Shown: positions 15,592-23,755 of the stretch, piece after piece
Layout of the letters: each line of letters begins with the position of its first letter
Numbering within the stretch: position 1 is the first letter of the stretch
Assembly: GCA_015295945.1 (NCBI GenBank)
Contig: DVED01000136.1
Span: forward strand, 1-36,044
Length of the DNA: 36,044 nt
Direction: 5' to 3'
From: Oscillatoriales cyanobacterium M59_W2019_021
GTDB lineage: Bacteria > Cyanobacteriota > Cyanobacteriia > Cyanobacteriales > Geitlerinemataceae
Notes under the pieces: model-generated
Databases searched by the model: none
Seen by the model: only the letters and a program-made list of their open reading frames with translations
What the model was told of the DNA's origin: nothing
Translations under genes and position numbers: made by a program

Positions 15592-16698
15592 TCATTGGGG
15601 CGAGACCAAATTCTCTTCACCTCGGATAACTTTAATCGATTCGATACGATCGCCTTTGCCCAGTTTATCTAAAATATCCATCCCATCGACGACGTAACCG
15701 AACACTGCATACCGACCGTCCAACAAATTCAATCCGGCAGGGGTCAGTTCCGGCTCGAATAAGAAGAAGAAAAACTGAGACGAACCGCCATTGGGGTCGA
15801 AGTCGGGATGCGCCATCCCCAGAGTTCCAAACGCCGAAAATGGCAGAACTGGAGATTCCCGATACAATCCTGCCTCTTCCAACGTCACCCCATACAAAGG
15901 CTGATTTTGACTGCGAATCCGAATTTCTAAGGGAATGGTGCGATACTCACCCGTTTTCGGATCGATAAATCCATCCTCTTTTCCTGGGGGATCGCCCGTT
16001 TGCAAAACGTAAGACTCTTCAGCGCGGACAAAGGGTATATCGTCGTAAAATCCGCGTTGGACGAGATCGATGAAATTACCTGCTGTCACTGGAGCGTTGT
16101 AGCCATCGACGATCGCGGTCATCGTCCCTTTGTTGGTCTTAATTTCGACCGTCGCGCGACCTTTCAGTTGGGGAAGATTGCTGTATTCTTCGGGGACTTC
16201 AAAGGGAAACTTCGTCACCATCAAGGCTTCTAATTGACCGATCGTTGCCAGAATATGTCTGCGCCCTTCCGCAGTTCTTATCTTATCTTGGGCAGTGGCG
16301 GCAGCTTCGACATTGCTAATTTCCGTTTCGATCGTCGCGATCGCTGCTTCGGCTCGTTCTCGGCTTGCCTCGGGAACGCTTGCGAGCAAATCATCTCGGC
16401 GATTGCTGAGAATCCGGCGCGCTTTCTTCAAATCTGCCTCAACAGCGCTCCAACGACGGTTTGCCCGCAATTGCTCGGCAATATCCTCGATGTTTTCCTG
16501 CAACTCGCGCACTGCCGCATTGTCGATCGGTAACCCATACTGTAACAGCGCTTGGGGACTGGTAATTGCGTTGCCTTGGGGCAAACGACTTTCGCGGTAA
16601 TTACTGCTGGCAAACCCCGCAGCACTCAAACCAAGGGAGAGAACGACCAGGACTAAGGTCACAACCCCCACCTGAAGCCAGCGTTTGAATCCTTCCAT
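15592..16698 (-). CDS. Cyclophilin-type peptidyl-prolyl isomerase, CYP38/TLP40-like
   Basis: 368 residues. A signal peptide is visible: basic GFKRW, hydrophobic VGVVTLVLVVLSLGLSAA, then AGFASS as probable cleavage region. The segment 50-165 is an acidic, helical region with coiled-coil character (LQENIEDIAEQLRANRRW, ATIETEISNVEAAATAQ), as in the N-terminal bundle of plant CYP38. The cyclophilin barrel follows from ~175, with KGTMTAIVDGYNAPVTAGNFIDLVQRGFYDD and FVRAEESYVLQTGDP, ending in GYVVDGMDILDKL. The usual catalytic Arg/Phe/Gln signature is altered (FVRAEES), as in CYP38, which has little isomerase activity and instead assists photosystem II assembly in the thylakoid lumen. A lumenal or periplasmic chaperone role is therefore most likely. 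Confidence 0.9.
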   Translation of the reverse strand: MEGFKRWLQVGVVTLVLVVLSLGLSAAGFASSNYRESRLPQGNAITSPQALLQYGLPIDNAAVRELQENIEDIAEQLRANRRWSAVEADLKKARRILSNRRDDLLASVPEASRERAEAAIATIETEISNVEAAATAQDKIRTAEGRRHILATIGQLEALMVTKFPFEVPEEYSNLPQLKGRATVEIKTNKGTMTAIVDGYNAPVTAGNFIDLVQRGFYDDIPFVRAEESYVLQTGDPPGKEDGFIDPKTGEYRTIPLEIRIRSQNQPLYGVTLEEAGLYRESPVLPFSAFGTLGMAHPDFDPNGGSSQFFFFLFEPELTPAGLNLLDGRYAVFGYVVDGMDILDKLGKGDRIESIKVIRGEENLVSPQ

Positions 16699-16794
16699 AA
16701 TGTCTTGACGATTGCAACTTGCGGTGGCTGGGGATCGACGCTAACGGCTTTCCCATCCACCTTCACTATCTTCCCATAGCAGTGACCTGTGTTT

Positions 16795-16918
16795 CTAGGA
16801 GTTCAGGAGACAGGGCTTCGTACTGTCTTCGCCTACAAGAGTTGGGAATTCAGAGCAAAGGGAGCAGGGGGACAGGATGTTTGCCAATGACTAATGACCC
16901 ATGACCCATGACCGATCG
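16795..16918. repeat. Degenerate copies of CTCCTGAA-type and ATGACCA-type tandem repeats
   Basis: Read on the - strand, 16797-16845 resembles the segment upstream of ispF (TGTAGGCGA ... GCGAAGC ... CTCCTGAACTCC). The stretch 16886-16917 is a run of AATGACT/CCATGACC heptamers touching the end of the MoxR gene at 16920. A G-rich run lies between at 16859-16875. Confidence 0.6.
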
Positions 16919-16919
16919 C

Positions 16920-17843
16920 TTAAGGAATGGGAATAGTTTTCAACAATCGATCGATGATCGCACTGGCTTTGCGCCCTCCGGCGGGAATCATCCGGTGACA
17001 CATTACTGCCGGAGCCAGAAACTTGATATCGTCGGGGAGGGCGTAATTTCTTCCTTCCAGAAATGCCAAAGCTTGCGCGGCTCGTTGCAGGGCTACCGCT
17101 CCCCGGGGACTGACCCCTAACGTAATGTCTTCATCCTCGCGCGTGCTGCGAACTAAGTTGAGAATGTACTGTTGCAACGAGGCTTCGAGCTTCACTGCGG
17201 CACACCGCGATCGCAACTCCAGCACTTCCTCGAGACTGATACACGGCTCTAATTCTTCCGGCTTCATCCCTTGCTGGTGGCGTTGCAGCATTTGCAGTTC
17301 CTCGGCTTCGGTGGGATACCCCAGAGACAGCGACAGGGTGAAGCGATCCATCTGCGCTTCCGGCAGCGGGAACGTACCTTGATACTCGATCGGGTTCTGG
17401 GTGGCAATGACGAAAAAAGGACGCTCTACGGGGCGAGAAACGCCGTCTACGGTCACTTGCTGCTCTTCCATCACTTCCAGCAGTGCCGACTGGGTGCGGG
17501 GTGTGGCGCGGTTGATTTCGTCGGCAAGCAGGACGTTGGTAAATACAGGTCCGGGCAGAAATTCAAATTCTCCAGTGCGGGGATTCCAGATGTTGGTTCC
17601 GGTAATATCGGTGGGCAGTAAATCGGGGGTGCATTGAATGCGCCCGAATTTACCCGAAACCGATCGAGCGAGGGACTTGGCGAGCAGCGTTTTCCCCACC
17701 CCCGGCACGTCCTCGAGGAGGGCGTGACCTCCCGAAAGCAACGCCACGAGAACGAAGCGAATGGCATCGGCTTTACCGACGATAGTCTGACTCAAGTTTT
17801 GGATCAGCCGATCGACTTGGGGAGAACTCATAGAATTAGTCAT
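16920..17843 (-). CDS. MoxR-family AAA+ ATPase
   Basis: 307 residues. Walker A is in LLEDVPGVGKTLLAKSLA (42-59), Walker B is VLLADEINR (104-112), the polyglutamate/arginine region ATPRTQSALLEVMEE follows, and sensor 1 is FFVIATQNP (143-151). GTFPLPEAQMDRF is the MoxR hallmark. MoxR ATPases act as chaperones in maturation of metal-containing or von Willebrand-factor-A-domain complexes, usually with a DUF58/VWA partner gene, but none is adjacent here. The longer ATG (17843) begins inside a TCATTGG/TCATTTG heptamer tract; the ATG at 17831 (MSSPQV) may be the original start, with the first four residues contributed by the repeat. No clear Shine-Dalgarno supports either. Confidence 0.88.
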   Translation of the reverse strand: MTNSMSSPQVDRLIQNLSQTIVGKADAIRFVLVALLSGGHALLEDVPGVGKTLLAKSLARSVSGKFGRIQCTPDLLPTDITGTNIWNPRTGEFEFLPGPVFTNVLLADEINRATPRTQSALLEVMEEQQVTVDGVSRPVERPFFVIATQNPIEYQGTFPLPEAQMDRFTLSLSLGYPTEAEELQMLQRHQQGMKPEELEPCISLEEVLELRSRCAAVKLEASLQQYILNLVRSTREDEDITLGVSPRGAVALQRAAQALAFLEGRNYALPDDIKFLAPAVMCHRMIPAGGRKASAIIDRLLKTIPIP

Positions 17844-17900
17844 TGGTCATTTGTCATTTATCATTTGGGATTGGTCAATTACTAATTACCAATTACCACT
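17836..17900. repeat. TCATTTG/TTACCAA/TTATTAC tandem heptamers
   Basis: Overlapping heptamer runs (GTCATTGGTCATTTGTC, then AATTACTAATTACCAATTACC, then TTATTACTTATTACTT) fill the gap between ribF and moxR. They are of the same type as runs at 29373-29400, 32758-32790 and 33711-33733. Confidence 0.8.
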
Positions 17901-17902
17901 TA

Positions 17903-18871
17903 TTACTTATTACTTAAACTCGATCGCGCGGTTTGACAATCTTGCTGAATCTGAGCTTTGAGGGCATCCAGGGAGTCGAATTTGGCTTCGGGGCGCAAAA
18001 AGCGATCGAGATGGACGGTGAGTGTTTGACCGTATAAATCTCCCGACCAATCTAACAAATAAACTTCGACGGTGGGGCGATCTCCGGAGACGGTGGGACG
18101 ACAGCCGATATTCATCACGCCCGGTTGCGACTGGAACGAGGAACCCTCAACCCACACGCTATACACCCCCCATCGAGGTAAAAATTTCTCGGGAGGTAAC
18201 TCTAAATTGGCGGTGGGAAACCCAATGGTGCGCCCCAACTCCTGTCCTTTGACCACGATTCCCGTCAAACTGTAGGAGCGTCCCAGTAAGTGGTGGGCGG
18301 TTTCCAGATCGCCGTGGGTCAAAGCGTGGCGAATTTGGGAACTGCTGGCGCGTTCCCCATCGAGCAGGTAGAGGGGGACGATGGTGGTGTCGATGCCGTA
18401 GCCAGCAGCGATCTCTTGCAAGTCCAGCGCCGTTCCCGCGCGTTGGCATCCGAACCGAAAATCTTCTCCCACGCCAATTCGTTTGGCTTGCAGTTGGCGG
18501 ACGAGAATCTCGGCGACGAAGGTTTGGGGTTCTAGCTGGGCTAAATCGCGATCGAAGGGTAATAACACCAGTTGATCGACGCCAATTTCCTCTAAACGCT
18601 GGATTTTCTCCGCTCTAGGCGTCAACAGAGTCCGCTGCTGTCCGCTGAAAAATTCTTGGGGATGGGGATCGAAGGTGACGACTGTGGTGTAGACCGAGCC
18701 GGGGGACGTTCGCTGCGATCGCGCAGCGACTCCAGAGGAGTATCGCCCTAAAACCCGTTCGATGACTTGTCGATGACCTCGATGCACCCCATCGAAGTTG
18801 CCTAAGACTACCATGGTTGGCACGAGTGCCGTTGTTAAAGAAGTTGTTACCCGCACTAGCTCCTCTCTCAA
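17903..18871 (-). CDS. ribF: Bifunctional riboflavin kinase / FAD synthetase
   Basis: 322 residues. The nucleotidyltransferase half has MVVLGNFDGVHRGHRQVI (20-37, the GxFDGxHxGH motif), VVTFDPHPQEFFSG, and GVGEDFRFGCQRAG. The kinase half has SSSQIRHAL, then GQELGRTIGFPTANLELP and MNIGCRPTVSGDRPTVEVYLLD. It converts riboflavin to FMN and then FAD. Residues about 43-57 (RYSSGVAARSQRTSPG) are an insertion relative to the usual spacing between the HxGH helix and the TFDPHP strand. The DNA for it, 18726-18746, is a dispersed hairpin repeat also found after hetR. The insertion is in frame and lies in a loop, so activity is probably kept. Downstream it is followed closely by moxR. Confidence 0.93.
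   Translation of the reverse strand: MREELVRVTTSLTTALVPTMVVLGNFDGVHRGHRQVIERVLGRYSSGVAARSQRTSPGSVYTTVVTFDPHPQEFFSGQQRTLLTPRAEKIQRLEEIGVDQLVLLPFDRDLAQLEPQTFVAEILVRQLQAKRIGVGEDFRFGCQRAGTALDLQEIAAGYGIDTTIVPLYLLDGERASSSQIRHALTHGDLETAHHLLGRSYSLTGIVVKGQELGRTIGFPTANLELPPEKFLPRWGVYSVWVEGSSFQSQPGVMNIGCRPTVSGDRPTVEVYLLDWSGDLYGQTLTVHLDRFLRPEAKFDSLDALKAQIQQDCQTARSSLSNK
18726..18746. repeat. 21-bp hairpin repeat inside the ribF coding sequence
   Basis: GCGACTCC, a 3-nt spacer and GGAGTATCGC. The same 21 bp, with one change in the spacer (AGA instead of AAA), occur at 31021-31041 and 31069-31089. It is preceded here by GCGATCGC, as it is near 31010. Confidence 0.85.
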
Positions 18872-18961
18872 AGATCTCGGGATTCAGACCGCGATCGACA
18901 TTCGGAATCTCGAGCCGATCGGATTCGATCTTACATGGACGTGCCGCCGGATATCGCCGCC

Positions 18962-19849
18962 TCATGCGGATACTTTTGCATCGGTCAAGGGTTCGGTTTC
19001 GGTGGCAACTGCAATTTCTAAGCCTTCAACTGCCATGATCGCGCCCGGAAATTCTCGCTTGACGTTTTCGCCAATTTTGTCGAGGAAGTCGTCTTTATGC
19101 AGGGGATCGTGGTGGAAAATCACCAGGGTTTTGGCTTGGGCAGCACGGGCGGCTTTAACGGCTTCTTGCCAGGTGGAATGTCCCCACCCGATTTTGCTCG
19201 ATCGCGGATCGTGATACTCGTCGTCGGTGTAGGTGGCGTCGTAAATCATCACGTCGGCTCGGTGTGCTAAGCGCTGAACGTTGGGATCGAGGCGATCGGC
19301 ATAATGCTCTGTATCGGTAATATACGCAACGGCATAGTTCCTCCAGTTCACCCGATAGCCGACGGCTTCCCCCGGATGGTTGAGCAGGGCGCTCTCGACC
19401 TTAATATCGTCGATTTGAACGCTGGCGCCGACTTCGATATCGTTAAAGTCTAACTGCGCTCCCATGATCTGCAAGGGAACCGGGAAGTTCGGGTGCAGCA
19501 TCTGATCGTTCAAACGCTGCTCGATGGTCGCTCCGTTGGGGGCAACTGCCCCGTAAACGTGAAATTTATTGCCCTTAATAAAGGCGGGCGTAAAGAAAGG
19601 AAAACCTTGAATGTGATCCCAGTGGGAATGGGTGAAAAACATGAAAGCTTCAACGGGGATCTGCGAGAGTAGGTGCTGCCCTAAAACCCGCAGTCCCGTT
19701 CCGCCATCGAAGATCAAACGCTTGCCCCCCACCCGCATTTCAACACAAGGGGTATTGCCCCCGTATTTAACGGTATCCGATCCGGGACAGGCAATACTTC
19801 CTCTCACTCCCCAGAAGTGAACCGTGAATGGGTTTTTCGTGCTAGGCAT
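18962..19849 (-). CDS. MBL-fold metal-dependent hydrolase (PhnP/RNase Z-like branch)
   Basis: 295 residues from the ATG at 19849; an ATG at 19885 adds 12 residues without conserved character, so I prefer the shorter form. The N-terminus FTVHFWGVRGSIACPG and YGGNTPCVEM is the hallmark of a broad bacterial MBL subgroup. HSHWDH (74-79) is the metal-binding HxHxDH motif, with further ligands in LLNHPGEAVGYR, AYITDTEHY and VIFHHDPLHKD. The stretch YDATYTDDEY and GHSTWQEAVKAA is shared with cyclic-phosphodiesterase-like and PhnP-like members. The enzyme likely hydrolyses a phosphodiester, but substrate is not determined. It lies upstream of ribF on the same strand with a 90-bp gap. Confidence 0.85.
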   Translation of the reverse strand: MPSTKNPFTVHFWGVRGSIACPGSDTVKYGGNTPCVEMRVGGKRLIFDGGTGLRVLGQHLLSQIPVEAFMFFTHSHWDHIQGFPFFTPAFIKGNKFHVYGAVAPNGATIEQRLNDQMLHPNFPVPLQIMGAQLDFNDIEVGASVQIDDIKVESALLNHPGEAVGYRVNWRNYAVAYITDTEHYADRLDPNVQRLAHRADVMIYDATYTDDEYHDPRSSKIGWGHSTWQEAVKAARAAQAKTLVIFHHDPLHKDDFLDKIGENVKREFPGAIMAVEGLEIAVATETEPLTDAKVSA

Positions 19850-20055
19850 GGGTATTGTTTGCAGGACTCGCGCACTTCGGTTCATGAACCAGATTTTGCA
19901 GTTTGATAAAGTCTATGCCCTGAAATCGAGAGATTCGATCCGACTTGGCATCGTGCCGATCCTAATGTCTCTGCCGGAAATCGCAACTGTTCGCTCGCAG
20001 GCGACCGAAACGCGCGGACAATCGGCAAAGAGTATAGAGGAAGGCAATTCCCTCT

Positions 20056-20092
20056 AGCTAGGGAGCGATCGGGTTCGGGTCACTCCCTAGCT
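20056..20092. terminator. 10-bp hairpin between divergent and convergent transcripts
   Basis: Perfect arms AGCTAGGGAG (20056-20065) and CTCCCTAGCT (20083-20092) enclose a 17-nt loop. The following + strand sequence is only moderately T-rich. It may end a leftward transcript from cyAbrB or act as an operator. The 19886-20514 interval has no convincing gene; a 77-codon leftward frame at 20058-20291 would end inside this hairpin. Confidence 0.4.
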
Positions 20093-20514
20093 TAACCTTT
20101 ATAGTAACTGTTGTGAAAATTTTGGCAACTGCTCGAGGCTTTGAAAGCGGTTGTTGGTTTTCGGTTGGCGTTTTTTGGACTCGTAGAAAACGGGCGATCA
20201 ACCTCAATGGCAACTCGCCAACAATTCGGATGTGTGTGTTGGCGGGTTCGTATAGTCGAGCTAGCTCCTCGCGGAACTCGGGAATGGGCATCCTCGATCG
20301 ATGCGGGTCTTGGGTGAAGAAGAACGGTTTCGAGCGAGGATTGGTGTCCTCAATGTCATCCGATCGATCGGGCCAATTAGCCGAGCGTTAAAATCCGCCT
20401 CAGACCGTTATTGAATGGGAGAGGGGAGCAATATTGGGCGGCCTGCGATCGAGGAAGTCTTGGGAAATCAAGCCCCTCATCCACGAGCATTTGAGAGCGA
20501 ATCCCAACCCAGTC

Positions 20515-20895
20515 TTACAGGTCTTCGTCCTCGCTCCCAACTTGTTTGAGATGGATGTGTTTGCGTCCCAGGCTAATTTCAAACTCATCTCCCGGTTGGA
20601 GATTCATGAGTTTGGTATAGGCAGAACCGATCAGTAAATTCCCGTTAGATTGAACGCTAATCCGATAGCTGGCACTGCGTCCGCCCCGTCCGTTTGTCGA
20701 TTGTTTGCTGTCGAGTTGAATTCCTTCGGCATCGATCAGGGCATTGAGAAATTTCATCATGTTGACCCGGTCTACACCATTTTTAGTTTTGGTGTAGTAA
20801 CCGCATTCTCTAGCCTTCTCCTCTTTACTGAGGTTGCCGAGGTCTTTCACCTTCTTAAGTAGTTCTTCTCCAGTTAACGGTTCGATTTTCTTCAT
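20515..20895 (-). CDS. cyAbrB-type transcriptional regulator
   Basis: 126 residues. The N-terminal part has PLTGEELLKKVKDLGNLSKEEKARECGYYTKTKNG, the signature of cyanobacteria-specific AbrB-like proteins, followed by RVNMMKFLNALIDAEGIQLDS and NGRGGRSASYRISVQSNGNLLIG. The C-terminal AbrB-like DNA-binding segment has AYTKLMNLQPGDEFEISLGRKHIHL. Homologs such as Synechocystis Sll0359 and Sll0822 control nitrogen, carbon and hydrogenase genes. Two TCAACCTTA direct repeats (20905-20913, 20923-20931) lie just upstream of its start and could be an autoregulatory site. It stands alone as a single-gene unit. Confidence 0.92.
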   Translation of the reverse strand: MKKIEPLTGEELLKKVKDLGNLSKEEKARECGYYTKTKNGVDRVNMMKFLNALIDAEGIQLDSKQSTNGRGGRSASYRISVQSNGNLLIGSAYTKLMNLQPGDEFEISLGRKHIHLKQVGSEDEDL

Positions 20896-21385
20896 TTGTG
20901 TTTGTCAACCTTAAGTGTTGTTTCAACCTTAGCATAGCAGTTATCTGCTACCGTTATTTTAGCGGACATTTGCTAACTTTAAAAGTTTTAGCAAAGTTTT
21001 AGCTCGATCTGGGCTTCTTCGTCGATCGTGCGTCGAGACGATCGGCGTTTCATGGGAGTTGAGAGATTGACGATCGACCGTTTGAGGAGTGTCATCTGTT
21101 GAGTCGCAGACGCCGTTTTCTTCGATGGCTCGATCTCCAGCCGTCCTTGAGAGAAAGAACCGCCGCGATCGCCGTGGGGTTTCTGTCAGCTTCTCCAGAC
21201 TTGCAGGCGAGTTGCAGTGACGATCTCGATCTCCGCATCACCACGAGAAGCTACAACGATCTTTAGGCGGGCTGCGACCTCGATCCACTCGTCTCGATTG
21301 CCCTCTTTGAAGGTCGATCGATCGGCAAGAAAATCGAGGGTTTAGCCCTGGGAAAGAACCCAATTGAAGTGAAATAGAATGACGT
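20896..21385. promoter_or_regulatory. 490-bp divergent regulatory region between cyAbrB and rrf2
   Basis: Next to cyAbrB it has two TCAACCTTA repeats 18 bp apart and a palindrome at 20969-20976 / 20988-20995 (TTTGCTAA and TTAGCAAA). The remaining 21000-21340 shows a codon-like pattern on the - strand (frame open from 21341 to a TGA at 21186, then on to 20988) but no start codon, which may be a decayed small gene. The rrf2 start at 21386 has no evident Shine-Dalgarno. Confidence 0.45.
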
Positions 21386-21829
21386 ATGAAGTTAACAACC
21401 CGAGGTCATTACAGCGTCAAAGCCCTGCTCGATTTAAGCCTGCAACCGGATGGTGCGCCCACCTCTGTCAAAGCGATTGCCAGCCGCCAGGACTTGCCTG
21501 CACCTTATCTAGAAAAGCTGTTGATTGCCATGCGTCAAGCGGGATTGGTAAAATCCATTCGCGGGGTGCAAGGAGGATATCAACTCGCTCGATCGCCTTC
21601 GCAAATTTCTCTAGGTCAAATTCTCGAAGCGGTTGGCGAAACTTTGGAGCCATTGCCCCATCATATTCCCGATGCCGACCGCACAGAGGATTGGGTTGCG
21701 TTTACCCTTTGGAATCGCCTGCACCAAAAACTGAAAGAAGCTCTGTATAGTATTTCTTTGGAAGATCTATATTATGATGCTCGTAGTTGGCAAGCTGCTC
21801 GAGGAGAGGAGACCAGTTTTGTGGTGTAA
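21386..21829 (+). CDS. Rrf2-family transcriptional regulator without cysteines
   Basis: 147 residues. The winged helix-turn-helix is typical of Rrf2: MKLTTRGHYSVKALLDLS (1-18), SVKAIASRQDLPAPYLEKLLIAMRQAGLVKSIRGVQGGYQLARSPSQISLGQILEAV. Members such as IscR and NsrR ligate an Fe-S cluster through three cysteines in the 90-105 region. This protein has no cysteine at all, so it resembles CymR-type regulators that work without a cluster. The C-terminal part is acidic (SLEDLYYDARSWQAARGEE). It is followed 33 bp downstream by cobD on the same strand, so they may be co-transcribed. Targets unknown. Confidence 0.9.
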   Translation: MKLTTRGHYSVKALLDLSLQPDGAPTSVKAIASRQDLPAPYLEKLLIAMRQAGLVKSIRGVQGGYQLARSPSQISLGQILEAVGETLEPLPHHIPDADRTEDWVAFTLWNRLHQKLKEALYSISLEDLYYDARSWQAARGEETSFVV

Positions 21830-21862
21830 TGTGAATTTGGAGGCCGGGCGATCGCCTTCTCG

Positions 21863-22840
21863 ATGACCGTCAATTGGATGCCCATTGCGGTCTTGGCGAT
21901 CGCATCTGGGTTGGACTATCTCATTGGCGACCCCTGGGGATGGATTCATCCGGTTCAAGCGATTGGATGGACGATCGATCGCGGGTCGGGTATCATTTTA
22001 GATCGCTTGAAACGTCCGAGTTGGCGGTGGTGGGCGGGAGGATTCTTAGCGATCTCCACCATCGGGGGGAGCGGTTTCTTTGCCTGGGGGGCGATCGCCA
22101 CTGCCGAGCGAGTTCATCCACTTTTAGGGTCAATAATTGCGAGCATTCTGTTAGCAAGCTGTTTTGCCGGACGCAGTTTGCGCCATGCCGCTCTCGATGT
22201 TTTGCAGCCGCTAACCTTTGGAGATTTGACGGCAGCTCGCACTCGATTAGCTCTCTACGTCGGTCGAGACACCGAGGGTTTGACCGAGGCGGAAATTCTG
22301 CGAGCCGTATTAGAAACGGTTAGCGAAAATGCCACCGATGGTGTCATGGCTCCTTTATTTTATGCCCTATTGGGATTGGGAATTCCGGCGATCGGCAGCG
22401 TCCCTTTAGCACTGGCATATAAAGCAGCCAGTACCCTCGATTCGATGGTGGGTTATCCAGAAGAACCTTACACCCATTTGGGATGGTGGAGCGCCAAAAT
22501 TGAAGATGTTCTAACTTGGCTCCCCTGTCGGCTGACCGTGGTGACTTTAGGTCTGTTGACAGGCAAGTTGGGACGGGTTTGGCGGTTGTGCCGACGAGAT
22601 GCCATCCTCGATCCCAGCCCGAATTCCGGTTGGAGCGAGTGCGCCTACGCGGCAATTTTGGGCGTGCAATTGGGCGGCAGGAATTGGTATCGAGGAAAGG
22701 CGAAGGAGAAACCCTTACTCGGAGAAGCCGATCGCCCAATTACCCCGGAAATCGTTTTGCAAGCGTTGCAACTGACCCGCACTGGCTTTCTGGTTTGGTT
22801 GTTATTGGTTATTGGGGGTTGGTTAGTGGTTAGTGGTTAG
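21863..22840 (+). CDS. cobD: Adenosylcobinamide-phosphate synthase (CobD/CbiB)
   Basis: 325 residues, polytopic. The motifs are DYLIGDPWGWIHPVQAIG (18-35), ETVSENATDGVMAPLFYALLG (151-171), AYKAASTLDSMVGY (185-198) and DPSPNSGWSECAYAAILGVQLGG. It attaches aminopropanol (or its phosphate) to adenosylcobyric acid in cobalamin synthesis at the membrane. The last residues (GGWLVVSG) are encoded by a TTAGTGG heptamer tract that runs into the stop codon, so the C-terminus has drifted by repeat insertion. No cobalamin riboswitch is visible upstream; expression is more likely driven with rrf2. Confidence 0.93.
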   Translation: MTVNWMPIAVLAIASGLDYLIGDPWGWIHPVQAIGWTIDRGSGIILDRLKRPSWRWWAGGFLAISTIGGSGFFAWGAIATAERVHPLLGSIIASILLASCFAGRSLRHAALDVLQPLTFGDLTAARTRLALYVGRDTEGLTEAEILRAVLETVSENATDGVMAPLFYALLGLGIPAIGSVPLALAYKAASTLDSMVGYPEEPYTHLGWWSAKIEDVLTWLPCRLTVVTLGLLTGKLGRVWRLCRRDAILDPSPNSGWSECAYAAILGVQLGGRNWYRGKAKEKPLLGEADRPITPEIVLQALQLTRTGFLVWLLLVIGGWLVVSG

Positions 22841-22901
22841 TTGTTCTCTCCCCCTGCCTCCCCTGCTCGAGAAAGCGCCCTCTTCTGCCTTAAAACCTGG
22901 G

Positions 22902-23447
22902 TTACTGAATGGGGGTATTGAGACTCACTCCGGCTAACAAGACTAAGATAACGATCGCCAAACCCAACGCTCCCCATACGAATCGATCGTCTTCGGGTTC
23001 GATTTGGCTGGGGTCGAGGGGTTCGGTTTTGGGTTGCCAGCGACGGGAGGGCGATCGGCGTTTTCCCACACTCGAAGAGCCGCGTTGGTATTCGCTGGTG
23101 CTATCTTCGAGCTTACTCAGATCGGGGATTTGGGTCAGCCATTCCGGACGTTTTTCTAACTTGGGCGCTTCGAGAATGTAGAGGAGGCGGCGACCCTGCT
23201 GGCGAGTTTGCCAGTTGGGATGTTGGCTGAGTTGGCGACACAGGGCGATCGCATCTTGTTGCTGACCGATGGCTTGATAGGCGGTCACCAACCACATTTG
23301 CATTTCGCCACCCAAGGGGGAATTGCGATCGACCAAAGCACAAGCTTTCTCTAAAGCACTGACCGATTGGCGGTACTGTCCGCGCTCGAAGGCAAGTTTT
23401 CCCGCTCGATACTCGGTTTGGGCAGCGTGATGGTTGTCGGAACTCAC
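22902..23447 (-). CDS. TPR-containing single-pass membrane protein, cyanobacterial conserved
   Basis: 181 residues from a GTG at 23447 (VSSDNHHAAQ). The frame is open to 23627, but the extra 60 residues lack conserved character. Residues 10-95 form TPR-like helices (EYRAGKLAFERGQYRQSVSALEKACALV, LGGEMQMWLVTAYQAIGQQQDAIALCRQL), then RRLLYILEAPKLEKRPEWLTQIPDLSKLE, a motif I associate with a conserved cyanobacterial family. A basic linker (GKRRSPSRRW) and a C-terminal membrane anchor (FVWGALGLAIVILVLLAGVSL) end it, so the TPR part is likely cytoplasmic. Function is not known; TPRs usually bind protein partners. It converges with cobD. Confidence 0.75.
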   Translation of the reverse strand: MSSDNHHAAQTEYRAGKLAFERGQYRQSVSALEKACALVDRNSPLGGEMQMWLVTAYQAIGQQQDAIALCRQLSQHPNWQTRQQGRRLLYILEAPKLEKRPEWLTQIPDLSKLEDSTSEYQRGSSSVGKRRSPSRRWQPKTEPLDPSQIEPEDDRFVWGALGLAIVILVLLAGVSLNTPIQ

Positions 23448-23755
23448 AGCGATAGTGATTGACAGTTTAGGGGTTTTAGAGGTTATAGCGGTAGCTACCC
23501 TCGTTCTAGCTGGGGGCTGTAGGTACAGACGGCTGACAGCTATAGCCGTGAGGCAATGGTAACACAGCCTGCCCAATGGGATTTTAGCCCAAATCTTACC
23601 TAAAAACCCGATCCGATCGAGCCTCATTCACCTTTTTCCCCTCGATCGCTTTGTTTCTCCTCACGGGTGCTATACACTCGATACTCAGAATCCCGAAGCA
23701 TTATCGGTAGATTGAATATACCCTATAAAATGAACGAGCCTAGTGAGGAGGTAAC

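Noticed and set aside
17836-17900. Tandem heptamers as a possible CRISPR array
   Set aside because: Units are 7 bp without spacers and vary; there are no 25-40 bp repeats or cas genes.
20058-20291. 77-residue leftward frame (MPIPEFREEL...)
   Set aside because: Its stop lies inside a 10-bp hairpin, no ribosome-binding site is seen, and the frame continues upstream of the ATG without a start codon. Possibly a gene remnant, but not supported enough to call.
21830-21862. Cobalamin riboswitch before cobD
   Set aside because: The gap to the upstream gene is only 33 bp, too short to hold one.
23628-23755. Glycine riboswitch upstream of gcvH
   Set aside because: The short leader lacks the recognisable tandem aptamer core; the same holds for 24149-24430 before gcvP.
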